Of a stretch of 64,000 nt of DNA, positions 30,667 to 38,511 are shown in pieces. Each line of letters opens with the position of its first letter. Within the stretch, counting starts at the first letter, position 1. The notes beneath the pieces were generated by a model. It had not been told where the DNA came from. It saw only the letters and a list, made by a program, of their open reading frames with translations, and made no database searches. The translations under genes and the position numbers were made by a program. Source of the stretch: a virus; the IMG/VR virus record IMGVR_UViG_3300035698_008252, positions 1 through 64,000 of that record. One strand, written 5' to 3'.

Positions 30667-31707
30667 ATGATTAAAAGTTTCTGGTCAGAAGATAAAATTG
30701 AGATACTTATCACATACCTTAAAAATGGTTTAAATGTTAGGACTATTTCTAAGAAAATGAATACAACGGTAGATGCTGTTTATGCTGCTATGTCTAGGTA
30801 TGAGTTAAAGAAATATGCTATGCCTAAAAAAGCCTCTACACCTAAATTTTTAAAGACTACTAACTTCGAAGAGCTAGATGATGAGCAGTTTGATTTAGCG
30901 AAAAAGCAAGCAAAATTAGATTGGAAAATAGCTAAGCCTAGAGGAGCAAAAAAATCTAGAAAGGGTTTAGAAATCGCATTGTTTGTACCTGATACACATA
31001 TTCCACATCATAATGTTGCTGCCTGTAAATCAATCATAAAGCTTATGGATGATATTAATTTTAATACAGTTGCTATTGTTGGGGATTTTATGGACTTAGG
31101 TTGTATAGGTCATTGGAATAGGAATAAACATAGAACACTCGAACTGAAACGATTAAAGAAAGATTACATAATAGGTAATGCCTTATTAGACGAAATTGAT
31201 TCTAGAGTAGATAAGACTTGTGATAAACATTATTTAATGGGTAATCATGAAGAGTGGGCTGACCAGCTTCTTGAAGAAATGCCAGCTCTTGAAGGATTAG
31301 TAGAACCAAGGAGTATGTTAAAGCTAGACGAGAGAAATTATAAAGTACATAATTATAATGAGTTAGTTAAATTTGGGAGACTCCATGTAACTCATGGAAT
31401 ATATGCGGGAGCAAACCCGATTAAAAAACATCTTGATGAACTTAAGGTTAATATTCTGTTTGGTCATACTCATACCTTAGGTATGAGACTAGCATCATCA
31501 CCCGCTAGGGATATTGCCTTTGCGGGTTATAATATTGGTTGTGTTTGCGACCTATCACCTGATTTTATGAAAAATAGACCTAACGCCTGGACACATGGTT
31601 TTGCAGTAGGCTATTTCTATCCTAATGGCTATTTTGATATTCAGACTATTAGAATTGTTAAAGGAAAATTTATTTTTAATAACAAGATATATGATGGTAA
31701 TATTTAG
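30667..31707 (+). CDS. HTH-metallophosphoesterase
   Basis: A 346-residue protein. Residues 1-45 form a helix-turn-helix (ILITYLKNGLNVRTISKKMN). The rest is a calcineurin-like phosphoesterase: DTHIPHH (Asp109, His111), VGDFMDL (Asp140), MGNHEEW (Asn193, His194), VTHG (His243), FGHTHT (His267, His269). All metal ligands are kept. Start at 30667 after AAGGAGAGG; an upstream in-frame ATG lies inside the promoter. Phages often carry such enzymes as DNA or nucleotide phosphatases; the HTH suggests DNA. First gene of the class B promoter 4 transcript. Confidence 0.83.
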   Translation: MIKSFWSEDKIEILITYLKNGLNVRTISKKMNTTVDAVYAAMSRYELKKYAMPKKASTPKFLKTTNFEELDDEQFDLAKKQAKLDWKIAKPRGAKKSRKGLEIALFVPDTHIPHHNVAACKSIIKLMDDINFNTVAIVGDFMDLGCIGHWNRNKHRTLELKRLKKDYIIGNALLDEIDSRVDKTCDKHYLMGNHEEWADQLLEEMPALEGLVEPRSMLKLDERNYKVHNYNELVKFGRLHVTHGIYAGANPIKKHLDELKVNILFGHTHTLGMRLASSPARDIAFAGYNIGCVCDLSPDFMKNRPNAWTHGFAVGYFYPNGYFDIQTIRIVKGKFIFNNKIYDGNI

Positions 31708-31719
31708 GAGGCAACAATT

Positions 31720-32412
31720 ATGACAGATAAGATAGAATTGACTAATCTTAAAAATCCAGCATCTAAAGTTATTAAGAGACTTACAGATGAAGCAATTAAA
31801 GAAAAATATTGGGGTGTATGCGTTTTGAATAGTAACACCCTTATAGTTGATGCTCGTCGGAAGTATCTCAAATCAGATATTAAAATTATAACGGTTGCAG
31901 GGTTTCCCCCTGTAAGGTTATATAATTTAGTAAATAATAATCCTATGTATCAGTTCTCTCTAGGCTTTTATAATAGAAAAGCTTTTTCGGAGATTAGGAA
32001 AATATGTAATAATCCTGTAGTAGACGAGTTAGATGTTGTGTTTCCTATGGCTATGTATTATGGTGGTAAAAAGAAAAGAGTAGTTTGGTTGCTTAGAGGA
32101 ATCAAACAAAAATTTAAAAAGACAGTTAAAGTTATTATAGAACTAGGAACTATATTTAAGCAAGAAGAGAATATTAAAGAAATATGTTTCCTATTAGAAG
32201 AAGCGGGTGTAGACTTTGTAAAAACAAATACAGGTCTAATAACTCAGAAGTATGAAGATTTAGCTGACCATATTCAGACACTACAGCAGTGTACAAATCT
32301 ACCAATTAAAGCCAGTGGAGGTATTAGAACCATAAAGCAAGCTGAAACATTAAGCTTACTAGGAGTAGCTAGGATTGGTACAAGTGCATTATCAGAGGAA
32401 GAGGTATCATAA
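31720..32412 (+). CDS. deoC-like: Deoxyribose-phosphate aldolase (DeoC)-like
   Basis: A 230-residue TIM-barrel aldolase. VDELDVVFPM (Asp105), KTVKVIIELG (Lys137), GVDFVKTNTG with the Schiff-base Lys168, and LPIKASGGIRT (Lys197) are the DeoC signature strands with all key residues present. DeoC splits deoxyribose 5-phosphate to glyceraldehyde 3-phosphate and acetaldehyde. With the deoxyribosyltransferase-like genes it suggests active deoxyribose handling. Between a phosphoesterase and the sigma-like gene. Confidence 0.87.
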   Translation: MTDKIELTNLKNPASKVIKRLTDEAIKEKYWGVCVLNSNTLIVDARRKYLKSDIKIITVAGFPPVRLYNLVNNNPMYQFSLGFYNRKAFSEIRKICNNPVVDELDVVFPMAMYYGGKKKRVVWLLRGIKQKFKKTVKVIIELGTIFKQEENIKEICFLLEEAGVDFVKTNTGLITQKYEDLADHIQTLQQCTNLPIKASGGIRTIKQAETLSLLGVARIGTSALSEEEVS

Positions 32413-32729
32413 TGGACTATGGACTTACACCTGAGTTAAATCAAATAATAGATTATCTTTCTAATGTATTTTCTAAGTCTATAAATTCACCTGTACATCA
32501 GAAAGCTGACCTAGCACAAGACCTTATAGTGCTCTATCTAGAAAGACAACAGGGTAAGGATTTAATAGAAATTAGAGAATCTAAAGATTATTGGTTCAGG
32601 ATTTTCAAGAACTATTTAATCAGTAAATATAGGAGTATTATAAGTGAGAAAAAATTACTGGCGAAGATTGAAAAAGAAGAAATATTCAATCGAAATTCCA
32701 AAACAGATACAAAAATATTTGACCTCTAA
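32412..32729 (+). CDS. Sigma-factor region 2-like protein
   Basis: A 105-residue helical protein. HQKADLAQDLIVLYLERQ followed by DYWFRIFKNYLISKYRSIIS resembles sigma-70 region 2 (core RNA polymerase and -10 binding). It lacks region 4 in its own frame; the next gene, overlapping by 86 bases in another frame, carries a region 4-like HTH. It could be half of a two-subunit sigma factor or the result of a frameshift. It sits just before terminase, where a late transcription factor would fit. Confidence 0.62.
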   Translation: MDYGLTPELNQIIDYLSNVFSKSINSPVHQKADLAQDLIVLYLERQQGKDLIEIRESKDYWFRIFKNYLISKYRSIISEKKLLAKIEKEEIFNRNSKTDTKIFDL

Positions 32730-32988
32730 GCAGCGAGTTTTACTAAATATATTTGCAGATAATAAAAGTATAAATGACCTCGCTAAAGAAACTAAATTAT
32801 CTAGAGAAGAGATTCTATTCCAGATAATGCTTATAGGCAGAGGTTTAGCTTATTATGAATTACTAGAGACTAAAGTAATTCCTGATATAGAAGCTGATAA
32901 ATCTGAGGAGTATATGCTAGGATGGAACTCACTTAAACAAAAAATAACTGAGGGTATACAAGATGTCAAAATCAAAAGAGATAAATAA
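32644..32988 (+). CDS. Sigma-factor region 4-like HTH protein, GTG start
   Basis: A 114-residue protein starting at GTG 32644, 8 bases after AGGAG (32631-32635), so it has its own ribosome site. The segment YLTSKQRVLLNIFADNKSIN followed by DLAKETKLSREEI resembles sigma region 4, which binds the -35 element. The in-frame part before LTSKQR is Lys-rich. Its frame is +1 relative to the region 2-like gene, which it overlaps. Either the two proteins assemble, or the gene was split. Confidence 0.6.
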   Translation: MRKNYWRRLKKKKYSIEIPKQIQKYLTSKQRVLLNIFADNKSINDLAKETKLSREEILFQIMLIGRGLAYYELLETKVIPDIEADKSEEYMLGWNSLKQKITEGIQDVKIKRDK

Positions 32989-33856
32989 AAGACAGTCGAG
33001 AGAACAGTCCATAAGACGAGAAAAAGTAAAAGAACTTTACCTTAAAGGTGTTCCAGGCTCTAAGATAGCTACTACATTAAACGCACATTACAATACTATA
33101 GTATCTGATTTAGATTATATAAAAACAAACTATCTAGAGATGGCTATAAAAAATCCTGCGTTAATACAAAAGCAATTCGCTAAGGTCGAGGAATTACTAG
33201 ATGAAGTAACTATGGTTAAGAATCAGTACTGGAAAATTTTAAATGAGATAGGCGAAGAGAGGGAAGAAAAACAAGAAGCACTAAAGGAAAAGTATGAACT
33301 AGATATGATTGCTTCAGATGCAGATAAATCTAAAGATAAAATTATTCCTAAACTTAAAGTAGCCCCTAGAAATTTCTCTACCAGATTAGAAACCTTAAGA
33401 GCTATAATGACTAGAGTTGACCATGAGGCTAGATTACTTAATTTATTTAACACTGGTACGATTATAGAGAAGAATTATGTATCTATGGATACTCTGAAAC
33501 AAATCATGAGTATTTTTAAAGGTATTATAATGGACTTAATACCTAAAGATAAACAGAGTTTTGCTATACGCAGAATGAAGACAATAGAAATTAAAGGTAT
33601 TAGCCCTGATGATATTCAGAAATCCCAGAAAGCTGAAGAAGCTGCCGAGCCTGATACAGTAGAAGAGCTTAAGGTTGAAGAACCTCTAGAAGCTACGGGA
33701 GAATTTACACCTATAGAGGAAACTACTGAGTCTGTTATAATAGATGAGCCTGGAGTTGTTCAACTAGAAGAACCTGAAGAACCTGAAGTAAGGAAGATTA
33801 CCGAAGGAACTAAAACTGAAGAAACTTTTGAAGACTTAGATTTTGATACTCTTTAA
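32963..33856 (+). CDS. Terminase small subunit-like protein
   Basis: A 297-residue protein with an N-terminal HTH (REKVKELYLKGVPGSKIATT then LNAHYNTIVSDL), a long helical middle and a very acidic Pro/Glu-rich tail (EEPLEATGEF... to DFDTL). The HTH, helical core and position directly before the large terminase fit a small terminase that recognises the packaging site. No sequence signature proves it. The start overlaps the sigma-like gene by 26 bases. Confidence 0.6.
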   Translation: MSKSKEINKRQSREQSIRREKVKELYLKGVPGSKIATTLNAHYNTIVSDLDYIKTNYLEMAIKNPALIQKQFAKVEELLDEVTMVKNQYWKILNEIGEEREEKQEALKEKYELDMIASDADKSKDKIIPKLKVAPRNFSTRLETLRAIMTRVDHEARLLNLFNTGTIIEKNYVSMDTLKQIMSIFKGIIMDLIPKDKQSFAIRRMKTIEIKGISPDDIQKSQKAEEAAEPDTVEELKVEEPLEATGEFTPIEETTESVIIDEPGVVQLEEPEEPEVRKITEGTKTEETFEDLDFDTL

Positions 33857-33864
33857 GGAATACA

Positions 33865-35649
33865 ATGGATAAAAATATATTAAAAAAAGAGTGGGATGAT
33901 TTTTGGGGTACTACGGAGGAGTTAGCTGTAAAGCGTAACTCTAAATTCTGGATAACACCTGTACCTGCTAGGGTATTTTTTGAGGGTTGGTTAGGCTTTA
34001 AACTATTCCCGAGACAATATAAATTAATTGAGAAAGTATTTGCTAAAGATTTTAAGAATATAGATAATGTATTACATGAGTTTGTTATAGCTTGGGGTAA
34101 GCGTTCAGGTAAGGATATTGTTATAGCTCATTTGCTATGCTATCTTATCTATTGGTTACTTTGTTTGAATGACCCTCAGGATTATCTAGGTATACAGGCA
34201 GGAGAGCCTATAGATATTGTTAATGTATCCTTTGATAAAGACCAAGCTCTATCTGTTTTCTTTGAGAAATTTACAAGAGCTATAAAAGGAGCTATTGACC
34301 CCGCTACAGGAAAGAACTTCTTCAAGTCAGTAGGTATGGATTTAGATAAGGATATTCTAAAAACATCTGTTCTGTTCCCTAAGAATATACGAGCATTCTC
34401 ACTAAACTCTAAGGAGTTTAAGGCTGAGGGTAAGAATATAGTTTTTGCTGTTTTTGATGAGATAGGTTCTTTTAGATTCGATAAAGCCGCAAAGATTCGC
34501 AGACATATTAAATCAACAGCTAAGCCAACATGCCCTAAATTTTTTAAGCTATTTTATATTTCGTTTTTAACTTCAGGTAATGATTATATGGCTTACCTCT
34601 TAAGTATAGCTAAAGATTTAAAAAGTATATTTATGGATAGAGCAGCTACTTGGGATGTTAGGAGCGGTAGAAATTGTCCCCAAGAACTAACAAAATATGT
34701 AGTACATAGAGAAGACTATCAGGATGAATTTGATGAGGATGCAGCTAACGCTATGTTGATGTATGAATGTAAAGTGCCTAAGTTCAGGTCTAATGCATTT
34801 ATAAAACGACCTGAAAGAATTATGGACTGTGCTAACATGGATAGACCTATGCCTTTCATAGGGTTAGATAGAACTATTGAGGAAGCTACAGACAATCCTT
34901 TTGATGATTTCTGGACAACAGATTTAATGTCAGAAGAACTTGAACCTTGGTTCAAAAGAAACTATACTTGGGAAATATATAACTTTGAAAAACAATATGA
35001 GAAAAATCCTACTGATGAATTAGCAAACAGAATTAGAATAGAGAAGGAACGCCATGCTGATGCTGAATACTTCGTGCATATTGACCTTTCCAGAGGTGTA
35101 GTCGATTGTGCTGGATTAGTACTAGCACATAGATATAAGGTATTAGATTCTACAAAAATATATACAGATTTAGCTATACAAATACGAGCACCTAAAACAG
35201 AAGATGAGGTAAACCATGAGATAGACTTAGAACTAATCCTAGATTTTGTTATTAAAATACTTAAGCAGAAAATGAGATTTAACATTGTTAAACTAACTGC
35301 GGATGGTTGGAATTCTGCTCTATTCCTAAACATCTGTAATAACAATGGTATACCAGCATCAATACTATCCTTAGAAAAGAATTCAGCACCTTATGAAACA
35401 CTAAAGGATTTTATATATAGAACAGATATAACATACTATTTTTATCCTACAATAATTAGAGAACTAACTGAGTTACTAGTTAAGGATAATAAAAAGATTG
35501 ACCATCCAGCTAATAGTCAGTGGAGAATGCGTGAAGAGAGACTACCTAGAGGAAGTAAGGATGTAGTTGACTGTTTAGCAGGGGTAGCTTATAGTATAAT
35601 GGAAGATGATGATGGTGATAATGAGCCGCTAGCAGGGGCAGCAGCATAA
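33865..35649 (+). CDS. terL: Terminase large subunit
   Basis: A 594-residue packaging motor and nuclease. Walker A variant AWGKRSGKD (Lys83), Walker B VFAVFDE (Asp199, Glu200), coupling region FLTSGN (about 235-240), and the RNase H-like nuclease acids Asp408 (VHIDLSRG), Asp481 (LTADGWN) and Asp567/Asp570 (GSKDVVDC). It cuts concatemers and drives DNA into the prohead. Upstream small terminase-like gene, downstream portal. Confidence 0.92.
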   Translation: MDKNILKKEWDDFWGTTEELAVKRNSKFWITPVPARVFFEGWLGFKLFPRQYKLIEKVFAKDFKNIDNVLHEFVIAWGKRSGKDIVIAHLLCYLIYWLLCLNDPQDYLGIQAGEPIDIVNVSFDKDQALSVFFEKFTRAIKGAIDPATGKNFFKSVGMDLDKDILKTSVLFPKNIRAFSLNSKEFKAEGKNIVFAVFDEIGSFRFDKAAKIRRHIKSTAKPTCPKFFKLFYISFLTSGNDYMAYLLSIAKDLKSIFMDRAATWDVRSGRNCPQELTKYVVHREDYQDEFDEDAANAMLMYECKVPKFRSNAFIKRPERIMDCANMDRPMPFIGLDRTIEEATDNPFDDFWTTDLMSEELEPWFKRNYTWEIYNFEKQYEKNPTDELANRIRIEKERHADAEYFVHIDLSRGVVDCAGLVLAHRYKVLDSTKIYTDLAIQIRAPKTEDEVNHEIDLELILDFVIKILKQKMRFNIVKLTADGWNSALFLNICNNNGIPASILSLEKNSAPYETLKDFIYRTDITYYFYPTIIRELTELLVKDNKKIDHPANSQWRMREERLPRGSKDVVDCLAGVAYSIMEDDDGDNEPLAGAAA

Positions 35650-35690
35650 TAAGAAAATAATAATTTAACAGATATATTTAGGAGGATTAA

Positions 35691-36908
35691 ATGGGAAAGA
35701 CAGTTAGAATAAAAGCTAAAAAAAAGATTGTTAAAACTAAGACAGATAGCAAGGTAATAAAAAAAGGTTCTAAGAGATTGTATCCAGTGGAACAGGTTAC
35801 TGATAGAAAAACAGCTTCAGGCTTCGGTTCGGGTGCTTCTATCTATAAACCCTTAAAGAAATTATCTGCAACCCAGATTAGGAATTTAATCCTAGAATCA
35901 TTTTGGATTGATACCTGTATCAATGTAATAGTTGATGAGGTTATAAAATATGACCTTAAAACACAACCTACTAATAAGGCTATTGATGCTTTTTTAAAAT
36001 ACCCTAATAATAAAGACCCTCTCATGATTATTAGAAAAAAATATCTTAAAGATATGCTAAGATATGGTAATGGTTGTTGTACTATAAAATATAAAAGACG
36101 CAAACCAGCCGAGTTAGTAGTAGCTCCAGGATATTTATTAGAGATGGATTCTGATAATAATTATGTATTTCAAAGCCAAGCAGGTTCAGGTTATCTATCA
36201 GATAAAGATGGTAAGACTCTTGTATTTAAACCTAAAGAGATTATGCATTTCCAACTAGATGCTGATAGTGATTCTACTATGGCTCGAAGCCCTATAGATA
36301 AAATATATAATATGGTACGAGCAGATGTATCTATAGCTAGAGAATTAGCTAAATTTGTTGATAGAGGATTTTTTCTACCTAGTTTTCTGTCGCTACCCAA
36401 AACTAACAAAAAGGATGTTGAAGAATTTGTTGAGTTTGTAAATAATATGGTATCTGAAGGTTCTAAGATGTTTGGAATTAATAAGGATGCTAAAGTACAG
36501 GAGATTAAATTCTGGTCTGCTAAAGATATTATAGGTGCTCATAATTGGACAGGTATAAGCATTGCCAGTGTATATAAGATACCGCCATTCATGGTTAACT
36601 TAGTAGCAGATACAGGCTCATTAAATGCTAGAGAACAGGTAGCTAGATTTAAAGAAAATACTATCTTACCTATACTTAAACTAGAGGCTTATATCTATAC
36701 AATGCAGCTAGCTAAAAAAGGTTTCAAGGAAATGAAATCAGAAATTGTAGCACCCGAAGCGTTAACACTTATGAATTATAATAGAGCTAGAATAGCTAAT
36801 ATGCTATCAGGTACAAAGCAAACTGTAACAGTAGATGAGGTTAGAGATTTATTCTTTGGTTTAGACCCTTTAACTGATGACCAGAAAAAAGAAATGTCAG
36901 AAGAATAA
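35691..36908 (+). CDS. Portal protein
   Basis: A 405-residue protein of the HK97-type portal family. After a Lys-rich N-terminus, LILESFWIDTCINVIVDEVI and DMLRYGNGCCTIKYKR form the wing. YLLEMDSDNNYVFQSQAGSG and KPKEIMHFQLDADSDSTMAR carry the family pattern. SVYKIPPFMVNLVADTGSLN matches the typical (I.a.gVPP..l) clip and crown region. It forms the dodecamer at the packaging vertex. AGGAGG upstream. Confidence 0.88.
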   Translation: MGKTVRIKAKKKIVKTKTDSKVIKKGSKRLYPVEQVTDRKTASGFGSGASIYKPLKKLSATQIRNLILESFWIDTCINVIVDEVIKYDLKTQPTNKAIDAFLKYPNNKDPLMIIRKKYLKDMLRYGNGCCTIKYKRRKPAELVVAPGYLLEMDSDNNYVFQSQAGSGYLSDKDGKTLVFKPKEIMHFQLDADSDSTMARSPIDKIYNMVRADVSIARELAKFVDRGFFLPSFLSLPKTNKKDVEEFVEFVNNMVSEGSKMFGINKDAKVQEIKFWSAKDIIGAHNWTGISIASVYKIPPFMVNLVADTGSLNAREQVARFKENTILPILKLEAYIYTMQLAKKGFKEMKSEIVAPEALTLMNYNRARIANMLSGTKQTVTVDEVRDLFFGLDPLTDDQKKEMSEE

Positions 36909-36935
36909 TTATAACGAAAAAAAGAGAGGTATACT

Positions 36936-37376
36936 ATGAGTAATATAAGTGCATATGTAGAAAAGTATAACAAGGATAATTCTGTAGCTCTCAATAAGAT
37001 ATTAGAGAAATTGAAACCTACATTTAAATTAGTTAGTACACATAAAACTCAGTTTGTTACTATTGATGCTAATCATATGTCTACAATTAAAGATTACCTA
37101 ACTAAGCTAACAGGGGCTTATATGGAACTTGTAGATATTCACAGTAAAATATGCCATCTAAAAAAGAATAAAGAACTAGCATATTATTATGGCAGGAAAT
37201 TAGAGATAGAGGCTGAAGGTGATAAATTCGTTTCAGCTCCTGTAGACAAGGAATCTAGTTTAGCTACAGCAGATGAAAGAAGAGTTAGGGATATAATTAA
37301 AGGTAAGCTAGATGGTTGCCTTGAAGGTATGCGAACATGCAGAACTCTTATTAATGAAAAACAAATTGAGGTTTAA
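36936..37376 (+). CDS. Hypothetical protein after portal
   Basis: A 146-residue helical protein (YVEKYNKDNSVALNKILEKL...). Its place after the portal could make it a scaffold or packaging accessory, but no signature is visible. AGAGAGG site. Confidence 0.65.
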   Translation: MSNISAYVEKYNKDNSVALNKILEKLKPTFKLVSTHKTQFVTIDANHMSTIKDYLTKLTGAYMELVDIHSKICHLKKNKELAYYYGRKLEIEAEGDKFVSAPVDKESSLATADERRVRDIIKGKLDGCLEGMRTCRTLINEKQIEV

Positions 37377-37397
37377 TTACTTAGATAGGAGAATACA

Positions 37398-37649
37398 GTG
37401 GCTGATAAACCTGTAATGACTTTTAAAATAGTGCCCTATGATGCTAAGACTATTGAGATTCAAAATCTAAAGGTAGATACTTTCCGTAAGGATGATGTAA
37501 TTATAGTTAGGATTCCTAAGGATGTAGCTCCTGAAGCTATACCTGATTTTGTAAAGCAGATAAAACCTGTATTCATGGATGCTAGTATAGTTGTAGTCGG
37601 TAATGAAGTAGAGTTTGCTAGATTAGTTGAAATAGAGAAAAAGGATTAA
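37398..37649 (+). CDS. Hypothetical protein, GTG start
   Basis: An 83-residue beta-rich protein (MTFKIVPYDAKTIEIQNLKV, then VIIVRIPKDVAPEAIPDFVK). Starts at GTG with AGGAGA 9 bases upstream. Ends one base before the next ATG. Function unknown. Confidence 0.65.
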   Translation: MADKPVMTFKIVPYDAKTIEIQNLKVDTFRKDDVIIVRIPKDVAPEAIPDFVKQIKPVFMDASIVVVGNEVEFARLVEIEKKD

Positions 37650-37650
37650 T

Positions 37651-37845
37651 ATGCCAAATTATGAATACTGTTGTTCTAAGTGTAAAAATACAGCTACTAA
37701 ATTATTAGTTGTATCTAAAAGGAACGACCCTCAACCCTGTGATGAATGCGGAGCAGCTATGGTTAGACAATTAGGAGGTAGTGGAGGTTTCATCCTTAAA
37801 GGCGAGGGCTTCTATCAGAATGATTATTCTAAAGATAAAAAATAA
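37651..37845 (+). CDS. FmdB-type zinc ribbon protein
   Basis: A 64-residue protein with MPNYEYCCSKCKN at the start and PCDECGAAMVRQLGGSGGF later, the four-Cys FmdB regulatory ribbon. Widespread in bacteria and phages; the exact role is not settled. Confidence 0.85.
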   Translation: MPNYEYCCSKCKNTATKLLVVSKRNDPQPCDECGAAMVRQLGGSGGFILKGEGFYQNDYSKDKK

Positions 37846-37858
37846 AGGAAAATAGATA

Positions 37859-38305
37859 ATGAAAAAATCTGAACTAACACCTATGACAAAGGCTATACTA
37901 AAAGAATTAGTAGAGGGTAACAAAGACTACCAAGGCAGAACTTATAGTTTATATGAATCTGTAAGAGGTAGTAAATGTGAACATCTCGTATTTATATTAG
38001 ATGAGACCACTGGCTTCGGTTCTCCTGTGAGTTTACCAGCTATGGAATTAGCACTTATAGATAAGCCTGTAGTTATTCGCATTATGCAAGGAGTCTTAGA
38101 TTTACTTATTAAAAGTATAAAAAAGAATGAAGCTCATATACCAAAAAATCCTAAAGGATACTTCAAAGAGAATCCTATAAAGGCAGGGAAAAAAGAAGGT
38201 GTATTTTCCTATGAAGAAAAACTAAAAGGCAAAACAATAATAAATCACTATTCATGGAAACATATAATTCTTAACAATAGTCTTATTGTGCCTGGAAGAG
38301 GCTAA
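37859..38305 (+). CDS. Hypothetical protein
   Basis: A 148-residue mixed protein with a central CEHLVFILDETTGFGSPVSL segment and a basic C-terminus (KAGKKEGVFSYEEKLKGKT). No family recognised. Confidence 0.65.
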   Translation: MKKSELTPMTKAILKELVEGNKDYQGRTYSLYESVRGSKCEHLVFILDETTGFGSPVSLPAMELALIDKPVVIRIMQGVLDLLIKSIKKNEAHIPKNPKGYFKENPIKAGKKEGVFSYEEKLKGKTIINHYSWKHIILNNSLIVPGRG

Positions 38306-38307
38306 TT

Positions 38308-38511
38308 ATGTTTGAAAAAATAAAACGATTATTCTGTAAGCATGATGTTATTCAGAGTTATACGTTTACAGATAAGGTATCTTTTAATCTACCTAAAGAT
38401 GCTAGATTATTTACGGTAGTAGGTAAATTTTTAATGGTTATATATAAATGCTCTAAGTGTAACAAGGTTATCACGAAAGAAATACTATATGAAAATCAAA
38501 CAGCTAAGTAA
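38308..38511 (+). CDS. Zinc-binding small protein
   Basis: A 67-residue protein with FCKH near residue 9 and YKCSKCNK near 48, making a probable Cys/His-Cys-Cys zinc site. Overlaps the primase-helicase start by 23 bases. Function unknown. Confidence 0.65.
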   Translation: MFEKIKRLFCKHDVIQSYTFTDKVSFNLPKDARLFTVVGKFLMVIYKCSKCNKVITKEILYENQTAK

